From Scatosoma sp964459515 (GTDB lineage Bacteria; Bacillota; Clostridia; Christensenellales; Borkfalkiaceae), in contig CAYWML010000024.1 of the NCBI GenBank assembly GCA_964459515.1, positions 1-21,347 on the forward strand: 21,347 nucleotides of DNA, written 5' to 3'. Below the pieces are notes generated by a model, which was not told where the DNA came from, searched no databases, and saw nothing but the letters and a program-made list of their open reading frames with translations. The first letter of the stretch is position 1; each line of letters starts with the position of its first letter. This document shows positions 1 through 6,294 of this stretch, piece after piece. Made by a program: the position numbers and the translations under genes.

Positions 1-142
1 ACTATGCAAGCCGCGGTTTGGGGTATCAAGAAAATGATCATATCGGCGTTTTTTCTATCATAAGACGCAACTCTATGCAAAATACAACCTCGACGAAGCC
101 GAAATCGCCTTCATCGAATCAATGATTAAACCTATGGAGTAA
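1..142 (+). pseudogene. C-terminal remnant, probably of a restriction-modification DNA methyltransferase
   Basis: The stretch ends in a reading frame (codons from 74, stop TAA at 140-142) that reads LYAKYNLDEAEIAFIESM followed by IKPME. By recollection, this kind of tail (KYNL..DEIAFIES.IKPM) is common at the C-terminus of site-specific adenine methyltransferases and type IIG restriction-modification enzymes. That assignment is an inference from a short segment. In the same frame there is a stop at 35-37. A different frame is open across 3-74 (it contains GLGYQENDHIGVF), so the frame appears to change near 60-74. Either this is a decayed gene or there is a sequence error. The rest lies outside the window. 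It is the only protein-like sequence on the plus strand in the first 20 kb, and it faces the minus-strand operon that ends at 425. Confidence 0.4.
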
Positions 143-424
143 TATGGATATCCTTTCTTTGGACCAAAAAACAAAATTTTAAATAGTGTATAAACAGTGC
201 ATTCATTCCTTGGAATTGCAAAATGTGAGGCTTATTTTTTTCAATTAACAATTTTCCGGAAATATAAAAAAGAAAAATGTGCGCAAATTTTTTACAATTT
301 GCGCACATCCCCTTATATCCGAATTTTGGGTAAAAGTTTTTTCCGTTGGCTTTTGCTTTTTTATGCTACTTCCGACCACCGAAAAGGCAACGCAATCGGA
401 GGCTTATGCAACCATAAAAATGCG
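143..424. other. AT-rich intergenic region between convergent genes
   Basis: No convincing gene is present. The stretch is visibly more AT-rich than the genes to its right. It separates the plus-strand methyltransferase-like remnant from the aminotransferase stop codon at 425. Its one clear element is the hairpin/U-tract terminator at 265-308, listed separately. The base-composition change is consistent with a boundary between accessory DNA (left) and core genes (right), which is an inference. Confidence 0.6.
265..308 (-). terminator. Rho-independent terminator after the aminotransferase
   Basis: A perfect 13-bp stem is formed by ATGTGCGCAAATT (277-289) and AATTTGCGCACAT (296-308), with a 6-nt loop. 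Read on the minus strand, the stem is followed by a U-rich tract (complement of 265-276, reading TTTTTCTTTTTT). On the plus strand the hairpin is followed by CCCC and no T run, so the orientation is minus. It lies 116 bp after the aminotransferase stop and would end the long yqfC-to-aminotransferase unit. Confidence 0.85.
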
Positions 425-1624
425 TCACAACGAACGCGTACGGTAAGTTTCGGCAAGGCGCGCAAAAAGCGGCAGGGCGCGTTCGATACGCTCCGTGGGA
501 ACGCAGTAAGCGATGCGCACCCAGCCTTTTGCCCCGAAATCCGCGCCGTCAACAAGTAGCAATTCGTATTCGCGCGCTTTCGCGCAAAACGCCGCGGAGT
601 CCTCCTCCAACGCTTGCACGAACAGATAAAACGCGCCGTCGGGATATATGCAGTTATACCCTGCCGCGCGCAGACCGTTGTACAAAAGATCGCGATTGCG
701 GCGGTATACGCTACGATCCGCCGTCAAGCCGTCGCACGCCGCCACGGCGCGTTGAAACAACGACGGCGCGCATACGTAGCCCAGCTCTCTGCCTGCGCCG
801 CAAACGGAAGCGTACACGCCGTCGGCTTCTTTCGCCGCAGGGTTCACCGCGATATAGCCGATACGTTCCCCGGGCAGGGAAAGGGATTTGGAGTAGGAAT
901 AGCACACGATCGAATCGTCGTAAAAGCGCATAACGCTCGGCACGACCGTTTTTTCGTCGTATACGAGTTCCCGATAAGGTTCGTCGGAGATTAGATAAAT
1001 CGGCACGCCGAACGCCTTCGATTTTTCGCGCAAAATCGCCGCGAGGCGCGTCAGCGTCGCTTCGCCGTACACCGCCCCCGACGGGTTGTTGGGGGAATTG
1101 ATCAGCACCCCTTTTACGCGCGGCGAAAGCGCGCGCTCCAACGCCTCGAAGTTCGGTTGCATACGCTCGTCGGAAGGCAGAACGGTAAGGCGCGCGCCTG
1201 CGCCCTGCACGAACACGGCGTATTCGGGGAAATAGGGAGCGAACACGATAAATTCGTCCCCGTCGCAAGTTAAAGCGCGAAAGGTTATCGTCAGGGAAGC
1301 CGCCGCGCCGCAAGTCATGTAGAAGTAATCGCCCGTAATCGGCACGCCGAAGCGTTGCGTATAGTTCGCCGCCAAAGTATCGCGCACCGCTTTATCTCCC
1401 TGCGCGGAGGTGTAGCCGTGCAACGCGACGGACGGCGTTTCCGCCAACAGCCGCGAAAGCTCCCGATCGACTTCGGGCGGAGGAGATACGGACGGATTGC
1501 CGATTGAAAAATCGAACACGTTTTCTTCGCCGATTTCCGCGCCGCGCCGCTTCGCATATTCAAAAATTTCCCGTATCGCCGAGCGTTTGCTGCCCAAAGC
1601 GTACGTTTTTCGATTATAGCTCAC
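425..1624 (-). CDS. PLP-dependent class I/II aminotransferase (aspartate aminotransferase-like)
   Basis: This 399-residue protein is a fold-type I aminotransferase, a cytosolic PLP enzyme that moves amino groups between amino acids and 2-oxo acids. Visible signatures are N180 in NSPNNPSG, D214 in the SDEPYREL motif (binds the pyridine nitrogen), the Schiff-base K246 in SYSKSLSLPGERIGY, R254, and the substrate carboxylate-binding R370 in GWVRIAY. The length is normal. The start is GTG at 1624 (GTG AGC TAT), preceded by AAAGGGGG six bases upstream. It begins 12 bp after the nuclease gene and is followed by a strong terminator, so it is the last gene of the unit. The amino donor and acceptor cannot be told from sequence; aspartate or an aromatic/alanine-type substrate is possible. 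Confidence 0.9.
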   Translation of the reverse strand: MSYNRKTYALGSKRSAIREIFEYAKRRGAEIGEENVFDFSIGNPSVSPPPEVDRELSRLLAETPSVALHGYTSAQGDKAVRDTLAANYTQRFGVPITGDYFYMTCGAAASLTITFRALTCDGDEFIVFAPYFPEYAVFVQGAGARLTVLPSDERMQPNFEALERALSPRVKGVLINSPNNPSGAVYGEATLTRLAAILREKSKAFGVPIYLISDEPYRELVYDEKTVVPSVMRFYDDSIVCYSYSKSLSLPGERIGYIAVNPAAKEADGVYASVCGAGRELGYVCAPSLFQRAVAACDGLTADRSVYRRNRDLLYNGLRAAGYNCIYPDGAFYLFVQALEEDSAAFCAKAREYELLLVDGADFGAKGWVRIAYCVPTERIERALPLFARLAETYRTRSL

Positions 1625-1636
1625 TTTACGCCCCCT

Positions 1637-3376
1637 TTACAGTAAGTTGAAAAAAGCCTTGCTTCCCGAAAGCAGCGTTTCGTCCAACGCCCATTCGCCG
1701 TTTTTACGCACCACGCCGAAGCCGCATTCCTTTGCCGCTTCGTACAAGTCTTCTCCGTCGTAGCCGACGATCTTTTCCGACAAATCTTCCAAAATCTGCT
1801 TCGCTTCGGGCGTGAACCGCGACGTCGTGATAAATACGCCGCGGCAATTTTGTTTGCCGTCTTTCGCTTGCCGACAAGCGCACGCGCCGATAAACTGCTG
1901 CAACAACGTTTCGCCGACCACCCACAGCCGTTCGTCGCCCTTTTCGGGATTCCAATTTTTCGACTGTATGTAGATCGTTTCGCGGAAGCCCAACTTGTCC
2001 GTCAATTCAATCTCGCCGTCGATGCCGCCGTCGCGATCGCCGCCGCAGATCCGCAAGCCCTCCAATCTGCGTCCGTTGCGCATGGAGTAGCGTTCCATGA
2101 GGTACACCGAATAGTACTCGAAGTAGTCGCCGCCGAGCGCGCGCATTCTCTTCAAAAACGCTTCGCACAGCTTCTCGTCCGCCGTCTTTTGCCGTCCGCT
2201 CCGTTCCGAAGCCGCGGCACGCACGGGTTTCTTCGCCGTCGCGTTTACGATGCGCGTTTCCGTTTTTTGTTGCTTTTCCGCCGTTTTCGGTTGCGGTAAT
2301 TTCTCGATTTCGGCTTTCGGTTTTTCGCCAACGCGTACAACCTCTTTATTTGCCGTTTGCGGCACGTTTTTTCTTTCCTCGACTTCCTGCCCGAGGGCGA
2401 CGCTTTCGTTTGTTTTAGGGGCGTTCAACACCGTTAAATCGATTGCCTCCTTTGCAGGCGCGGTTGCGATTTTCGCAGGGCGCGTTTCCGAGGGGCGTTC
2501 GGGCAGGGGATTTGCCCGTTCCTGCCGTTGCGGTTTCGCCGCAGGGGAAAGCTTCGTCGCTTTGTCGCCGAACAAAAAGCTCATGTCCATGACGACGGGC
2601 TGTTTCGCGGGCTTTTCCGCGACAACGGGCACGATTGCCCGTTCTTCCTTTTTCGGCTCGTCTTTCGTTTCGATTTTCGTTTCTTTTTTCGGCTCGGTTT
2701 TCCCTTCGGGTTTTACTTCGGTCACGGGCGTCGTTTCGGCTTTTTCAGCCGTTTCGGGCTGTTTTGCGATTTCGGGCGTTGCGGCTTCCGTCGTTTTCGC
2801 TTTGGGTTTTCTGCCGCGTTTCTTCGGGGCAGGCGCGCTCGTTTCCGCTATTTCGGGTTGTTTAGCCGCTTCGGGCGACGGAGTTTCTTCCGTTTTCGCC
2901 TTGGGCTTCCTGCCGCGCTTTTTGGGAGCAGGTTCGCTCGCTTCCGCTATTTCGGGTTGTCTTGCCGCTTCGGACAACGGGGTTTCTTCCGTTTTCGCTT
3001 TGGGTTTTCTGCCGCGTTTTTTGGGAGCAGGTTGGCTCTCCTTCGTCGTTTCGGGCTGTTTTTCCGTTTGCTTTTCGGAAACGGAGCGAGCCTTCAACGC
3101 ATACATGCCCCCGTCGTACGCCACTTCGCTTTCTTTTTTCATCACGTCGAGGACAGAGCCGATCCTGCCGCGTACGTCGTTGATGTTTTCCGTTTCCGTA
3201 TCGGGAAAGCGCGCCGCGTAGCGTTTGGACACTTCGTCGATGAGTTCGTTATGTTTATAGGGCTTGACGGAGAGCAATTCGCGAATCAGCGTTTTTGCCG
3301 TTTCCTTTTTCTCCGCGCGCGTTACGGGTGCGCCGCCCTTCGTTTCTTTTTCTTCTTTTTGTGCTTTTTTGTTCAT
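1637..3376 (-). CDS. Mrr-type restriction endonuclease with winged-helix-like N-terminus and triple AT-hook linker
   Basis: 579 residues in three parts. Residues 20-95 resemble a winged-helix DNA-binding domain of the Mrr_N kind (KPYKHNELIDEVSKRY, then NDVRGRIGSVLDVM and a GGMYAL wing). Residues 96-395 are a K/E/P/T/A-rich low-complexity linker that holds three 33-residue repeats (114-212), each with an AT-hook-like KKRGRKPKAK (119-128, 152-161, 185-194). Residues 400-560 match the Mrr catalytic fold (PD-(D/E)xK superfamily): DGGIDG (D453), IYIQSK (Q471, K473), the GETLLQQFIGA helix and GVFITTSRFT. The family cleaves modified DNA (type IV restriction). Start ATG at 3376 with AAGGA upstream. 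It lies 60 bp after recO and 12 bp before the aminotransferase, with no methylase partner. Family and catalytic motif are clear; the biological target is unknown. It could serve in DNA repair or nucleoid-linked cleavage instead of defence. Confidence 0.88.
   Translation of the reverse strand: MNKKAQKEEKETKGGAPVTRAEKKETAKTLIRELLSVKPYKHNELIDEVSKRYAARFPDTETENINDVRGRIGSVLDVMKKESEVAYDGGMYALKARSVSEKQTEKQPETTKESQPAPKKRGRKPKAKTEETPLSEAARQPEIAEASEPAPKKRGRKPKAKTEETPSPEAAKQPEIAETSAPAPKKRGRKPKAKTTEAATPEIAKQPETAEKAETTPVTEVKPEGKTEPKKETKIETKDEPKKEERAIVPVVAEKPAKQPVVMDMSFLFGDKATKLSPAAKPQRQERANPLPERPSETRPAKIATAPAKEAIDLTVLNAPKTNESVALGQEVEERKNVPQTANKEVVRVGEKPKAEIEKLPQPKTAEKQQKTETRIVNATAKKPVRAAASERSGRQKTADEKLCEAFLKRMRALGGDYFEYYSVYLMERYSMRNGRRLEGLRICGGDRDGGIDGEIELTDKLGFRETIYIQSKNWNPEKGDERLWVVGETLLQQFIGACACRQAKDGKQNCRGVFITTSRFTPEAKQILEDLSEKIVGYDGEDLYEAAKECGFGVVRKNGEWALDETLLSGSKAFFNLL
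2741..3037 (-). repeat. Three in-frame 99-bp tandem repeats encoding AT-hooks
   Basis: Inside the Mrr-like gene, 3 x 99 bp encode three 33-residue units beginning at residues 114, 147 and 180. The KKRGRKPKAK core is identical in all three proteins. The DNA differs at wobble positions: for example, on the plus strand the core reads TTTGGGTTTTCTGCC in units 1 and 3 but CTTGGGCTTCCTGCC in unit 2. Silent divergence with a fixed protein core argues for selection on the AT-hook and not a very recent duplication. Confidence 0.9.
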
Positions 3377-3413
3377 AAAATCTTTTTCCTTGCTTTTATT
3401 TATAATAATTCGT

Positions 3414-3438
3414 CGCGGCGTACGCCGCGGCTTTTTTT
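3414..3438. terminator. Hairpin between recO and the Mrr-like gene
   Basis: A perfect palindrome CGCGGCGTACGCCGCG (3414-3429) is followed on the plus strand by GC and seven T (3432-3438). In that direction it has the form of an intrinsic terminator, yet no plus-strand gene precedes it. On the minus strand it lies just after the recO stop codon (the T run overlaps the TAA) and is followed by an AT-rich stretch containing TATAAA before the nuclease start. It may reduce read-through from recO, or mark an antisense terminator with a separate promoter for the nuclease gene. The role is inferred. Confidence 0.5.
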
Positions 3439-4162
3439 ATTCTTCGTAAAGGCGAATAAGTTCGCCGAGGTTATCGAAGCGCGCTTCGATTTTTTCCGAA
3501 AGGTAGGCGCGAAGCAAACGCAAAGCGCGCTTTACGCCGTCTGCGGCAACCGCTTCCGAATAGGTAAGCCCTGCGCACTTGCGCAAGACGTGGTAGGTGG
3601 AAAGGCTGGCGCGTTCCCCCCGTTCGCAACGGTCGAAATCGGAGAAACAGCCGTCGGCGAAGTCGAACCAAAGCTTCTCCCCGACATCGCCGTCGCAGGC
3701 TTCCAAAAGCCCCAAATCGACGGGATAGCCGCTTTCGCGTAAGGCGATCAGCAAAAAGGCGACGACGGCTTCGCCTGCATTCTCTTCGGCGAGCGACAAC
3801 GCTTTCAAACATTCGACGAAGCCGATAAAAAGCCCCTCGTAGCGTTCGTTTTCGGGCAAGATCGCCTTGCAAACTTCCGCCGCCGCGCACGCCGCGTAAA
3901 ATCGGGTGAGATCGCACCGCAACGAAAAGAAACTTTCGTGCAGGTACGCGCCCGTCACCGTATACCTACCCCCCTTCTCCGCCAAAACGTATTCGGCAAA
4001 ACAGAAGGGTTGCGCCGAAAAGGCAAGCCGCGCCGTCGGCTTTTTCACGCCGCGTATGCCGGCGGTGATTTTTCCGAGCGTAGGGGAAAACAAGGTCAGC
4101 AATTTATCGTTGTCCTTATATTCCGTCGCTTGCAAAACCACGGCGTCCGTTTTCAGCTCCAT
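3437..4162 (-). CDS. recO: DNA repair protein RecO
   Basis: 241 residues. RecO anneals SSB-coated single strands and, with RecR, loads RecA in RecF-pathway recombination. The N-terminal OB-fold is recognisable (MELKTDAVVLQATEYKDNDK, then LTLFSPTLGKITAGIRGVKK), followed by the helical RecO_C part (FYAACAAAEVCKAILPENE). The length is typical. In the zinc-site region usually built from CxxC...CxxC, only C156, C172 and C179 remain (ACDGDVG; DGCFSDFDRC), so a complete four-cysteine site is absent. Position after yqzL and era is the classic Firmicutes order. It starts at ATG 4162, 21 bp after the yqzL stop. Confidence 0.93.
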   Translation of the reverse strand: MELKTDAVVLQATEYKDNDKLLTLFSPTLGKITAGIRGVKKPTARLAFSAQPFCFAEYVLAEKGGRYTVTGAYLHESFFSLRCDLTRFYAACAAAEVCKAILPENERYEGLFIGFVECLKALSLAEENAGEAVVAFLLIALRESGYPVDLGLLEACDGDVGEKLWFDFADGCFSDFDRCERGERASLSTYHVLRKCAGLTYSEAVAADGVKRALRLLRAYLSEKIEARFDNLGELIRLYEE

Positions 4163-4183
4163 AAATTCGTCGTTTCCTTTCGT

Positions 4184-4297
4184 TTATTTTTTGCGCATTA
4201 AGTCGTAATACAGCATATAGTATTGAATGCCGCCCGTTTTTTCAAAGAGTTGCCATGCCATTTTCGCCGCGCCGTTTTCCGTAAATCTGTCGTGCAT
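4184..4297 (-). CDS. yqzL: YqzL family small protein
   Basis: 37 residues, starting at ATG 4297 with an excellent GAGGAG site seven bases upstream. The sequence contains AWQLFEKTGGIQYYMLYYDLM, which fits the YqzL pattern (W.LF..TG....Y.LY...). It occupies the usual YqzL position between era and recO. Function is unknown in the family. Here it is separated from era by a repeat island of about 500 bp but remains 21 bp from recO, so recO and yqzL probably still share a transcript. Confidence 0.85.
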   Translation of the reverse strand: MHDRFTENGAAKMAWQLFEKTGGIQYYMLYYDLMRKK

Positions 4298-4398
4298 TGT
4301 TTTTCTCCTCGTTGCAACAACAGTTTGCGAAGAGGGGAGGGAAAATATACCTTTGCGAAGAAGGGGCGCGGTTTCTGCATGAAAGACGGGCATGGTTT
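4298..4398. other. Short unique leader region upstream of yqzL
   Basis: A unique stretch between the repeat island and yqzL. On the minus strand it contains TATATT (about 4343-4348) as a possible -10 but no convincing -35, plus two copies of TTCGCAAA flanking it. If the repeat island blocks read-through from era, a promoter here would be needed for yqzL-recO. I cannot support one firmly. Confidence 0.25.
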
Positions 4399-4582
4399 CC
4401 GCGGCAAGCCGTCGGCTTGCCACGAGATTGCCGCGGCGCGTTCCGCGCCTCGCAATGACGGACGGGGGACGGGCGTGCGTTTCCGCCTATCGGCGGAGAT
4501 TGCCGCGGCGCGTTCCGCGCCTCGCAATGACGGACGGGGGAAAAGAGGCGGCTAATGCCGCGCGAACGCCTGACGGCATCGA

Positions 4583-4660
4583 TTCGCAGTGGGGCGTTGC
4601 CCCCTGCACCCCCACAAGGAGCAACGCTCCTTGACCACGGATTGAGATTGCCGCGGCGCG
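4583..4660 (+). repeat. Second repeat type (class B), copy 1
   Basis: A 78-bp block repeated at 10753-10830 with two mismatches. It contains two hairpins, GGGGC-GTT-GCCCC and AAGGAGC-AAC-GCTCCTT, and leads directly into a core hairpin of the main repeat. No coding sense. Confidence 0.85.
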
Positions 4661-4676
4661 TTCCGCGCCTCGCAAT

Positions 4677-4816
4677 AGAGTTGTGTCAAAATGAAAAAAA
4701 TGATATAAAAAAAGATATGAAATACGAAAAAAATAAAGGATAAGAGATTTTTCCTTCGTTACAATCTTATTTTTGCCATAGTAAATTCTATGTTCCTCTC
4801 ATTTTGACACAACTCT
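4677..4816. mobile_element. 140-bp MITE with 18-bp terminal inverted repeats and AAT target duplication
   Basis: The left end AGAGTTGTGTCAAAATGA (4677-4694) is the exact reverse complement of the right end (4799-4816). The element is flanked by AAT on both sides (4674-4676 and 4817-4819). Removing the element and one AAT restores the repeat consensus CGCAATGACGG, so the insertion boundary is unambiguous. The interior is very AT-rich and has no transposase or plausible ORF. It must have been moved in trans by a transposase recognising these ends. I cannot name the IS family; a 3-bp duplication is compatible with several. Confidence 0.88.
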
Positions 4817-4907
4817 AATGACGGACGGGGGACGGGCGTGCGTTTCCGCCTATCGGCGGAGATTGCCGCGGCGCGTTCCGCGCCTCGCAATGACGAACAG
4901 GGAGAGA

Positions 4908-5801
4908 TTAATCGATGCGAATGTCTTCGTAGCCGTATTCGCGGAGCAGACCGGGACGATCGCGCCAGTCCTCTTTTACCTTGACGTACGTCGTCAAAAA
5001 GACTTTCGCGCCGAGGAATTTTTCCATGTCTTGCCGCGCGAACGAGGATACTTCTTTAATCGCTTTGCCTTGCTTGCCGATCAGAATCGCTTTATGGTTT
5101 GCCCGTTCGCATACGATGTCTAAATTTACGTCGTATACGCCGTTGTCCAATTGTTCGAATTTGTTGATGACGATGGCTATTCCGTGCGGTATTTCCTTAT
5201 CGAACTTCAACAATATCTTCTCGCGCATGATCTCCGACAGCATGAACCGCTCGCTTTTGTCCGAAACGACGTCCTCGATGAATACCTTTTCGCCCTCGGG
5301 CATTTGCGCCGCCAAAAACGCTTTCAATCGGCGAATGTTTTTGCCCTTGCGCGCCGAGACGGGGAATACGTCGATATCCAAGTCCGCGTCCGACAGCTTC
5401 GCTAAGTCCGCAGGGATATTCTCTTTCGGCATGATGTCGATCTTCGTATACGCGATCGCCATGGGTATGCCGAGCGCGCGATATTTTTTAATCAACGCGA
5501 TATCGTCCTCCTGCACCCCCTCGTGCCCGTCCAAAACGTATAAAATGTAGTCCACCGAACGCGCGCTGACATCCGTCGTGCGCATCATCATGTCCGTTAA
5601 GGCGTTCCTCGCCTTGTATATTCCCGGCGTATCCACGAAAACGATTTGGTAATCGTCCTCCGTCAAAACGCCCAATATCCTATCCCTCGTCGTTTGCGGC
5701 TTCGGAGAAACGATGGATACTTTCTCCCCTACCATGACGTTAATCAACGTGCTTTTGCCTGCGTTCGCTTTGCCTATCGTCGCTACGTATCCGCTTCTCA
5801 T
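4908..5801 (-). CDS. era: GTPase Era
   Basis: 297 residues, the usual length. Era is an essential GTPase that binds the 3' end of 16S rRNA and helps 30S maturation. Motifs: G1 GKANAGKST (10-18), G2 around QTTRDRI (36-42), G3 DTPG (57-60), G4 TKID (119-122), G5 SARKG (149-153), and the C-terminal KH domain with GKQGKAIK (242-249) and TYVKVKEDWRD. G1 reads KANAGKS instead of the common RPNVGKS; the binding residues are kept. Start ATG 5801 with AAGGAG, 10 bp after ybeY, so the two are co-transcribed. Downstream lies repeat island 1. Confidence 0.96.
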   Translation of the reverse strand: MRSGYVATIGKANAGKSTLINVMVGEKVSIVSPKPQTTRDRILGVLTEDDYQIVFVDTPGIYKARNALTDMMMRTTDVSARSVDYILYVLDGHEGVQEDDIALIKKYRALGIPMAIAYTKIDIMPKENIPADLAKLSDADLDIDVFPVSARKGKNIRRLKAFLAAQMPEGEKVFIEDVVSDKSERFMLSEIMREKILLKFDKEIPHGIAIVINKFEQLDNGVYDVNLDIVCERANHKAILIGKQGKAIKEVSSFARQDMEKFLGAKVFLTTYVKVKEDWRDRPGLLREYGYEDIRID

Positions 5802-5811
5802 GTCTTTCTCC

Positions 5812-6294
5812 TTACTCCCTCGTGACGCCGAGCGCGGAAAGAACTTCTTCTTCCTTGCTCCGCATTTCCCGTTGCTCTTCTTCCGTGAGATGATCGTATC
5901 CCAAACAGTGCATAACGCCGTGTACCAATAAGTAGTGCAACTCCCGTTCGTACGAATGCCCGTATTCGATCGCCTGTTCCCGTGCGCGCTCGCAACAGAT
6001 AACGACCGAGCCGAGAAACAATCTGCCCTCTTCGTCTATGTCGAAAGGGTGCTCCGCCGCCGACAACGGCTTGCCTTTTATCCCGTCCAAAGCGGGATAG
6101 CTGAGGACGTCCGTTACGCGGTCGATATTGCGCGTTTCGCGGTTCAGCCGACGAATTTCCGCGCCGTCCGCAAAGACGAGCTCCAATACGAGCGGCGCAT
6201 CCGAAGGCACGTGCTCGGAAAGCGTTTTTTCGATGGCGGCAATGCGTTCCGCGGAAAATTCTTCGTCCTGACAATCGATGTAAAACGCGCTCAT
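5812..6294 (-). CDS. ybeY: Endoribonuclease YbeY (rRNA maturation factor)
   Basis: 160 residues. A zinc-dependent endonuclease acting in 16S rRNA 3'-end processing and ribosome quality control. The metal site HGVMHCLGYDH (three histidines) is intact near residue 124, and the DVLSYP segment typical of the family is present. Start ATG 6294 overlaps the last codon of the upstream pgpH-like gene (ATGA), with AAAGGAG seven bases before it. It directly precedes era, a partner in the same pathway. Confidence 0.95.
   Translation of the reverse strand: MSAFYIDCQDEEFSAERIAAIEKTLSEHVPSDAPLVLELVFADGAEIRRLNRETRNIDRVTDVLSYPALDGIKGKPLSAAEHPFDIDEEGRLFLGSVVICCERAREQAIEYGHSYERELHYLLVHGVMHCLGYDHLTEEEQREMRSKEEEVLSALGVTRE

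Larger units (their letters stand above)
4399..4895 (+). repeat. Repeat island 1: two-hairpin dispersed repeat, between era and yqzL
   Basis: Contains four copies of the core GATTGCCGCGGCGCG-TTC-CGCGCCTCGCAATGACGG, starting at 4426, 4498, 4646 and 4861; the copy at 4646 is split by a MITE. The stems are ATTGC/GCAAT and GGCGCG/CGCGCC. A second hairpin precedes the core: GGCAAGCC-GTC-GGCTTGCC at 4402, and CCGCC-TATC-GGCGG before the copies at 4498 and 4861. Segments 4454-4532 and 4817-4895 are identical over 79 bp. Translated frames give the familiar spurious RHCEERSDAAIS / SVIARSEATRQSR type peptides, so no gene is called. Confidence 0.9.

Noticed and set aside
197..559. 120-residue plus-strand frame near the left end
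   Set aside because: It runs through the terminator hairpin and the aminotransferase 3' end; no ribosome site, low-complexity composition.
2528..3742. 404-residue open frame on the plus strand (and another at 2250-3221)
   Set aside because: They lie antisense to the Mrr-like gene and recO. The R/F-rich composition mirrors the codon pattern of the real genes, with no ribosome site or recognisable domain.
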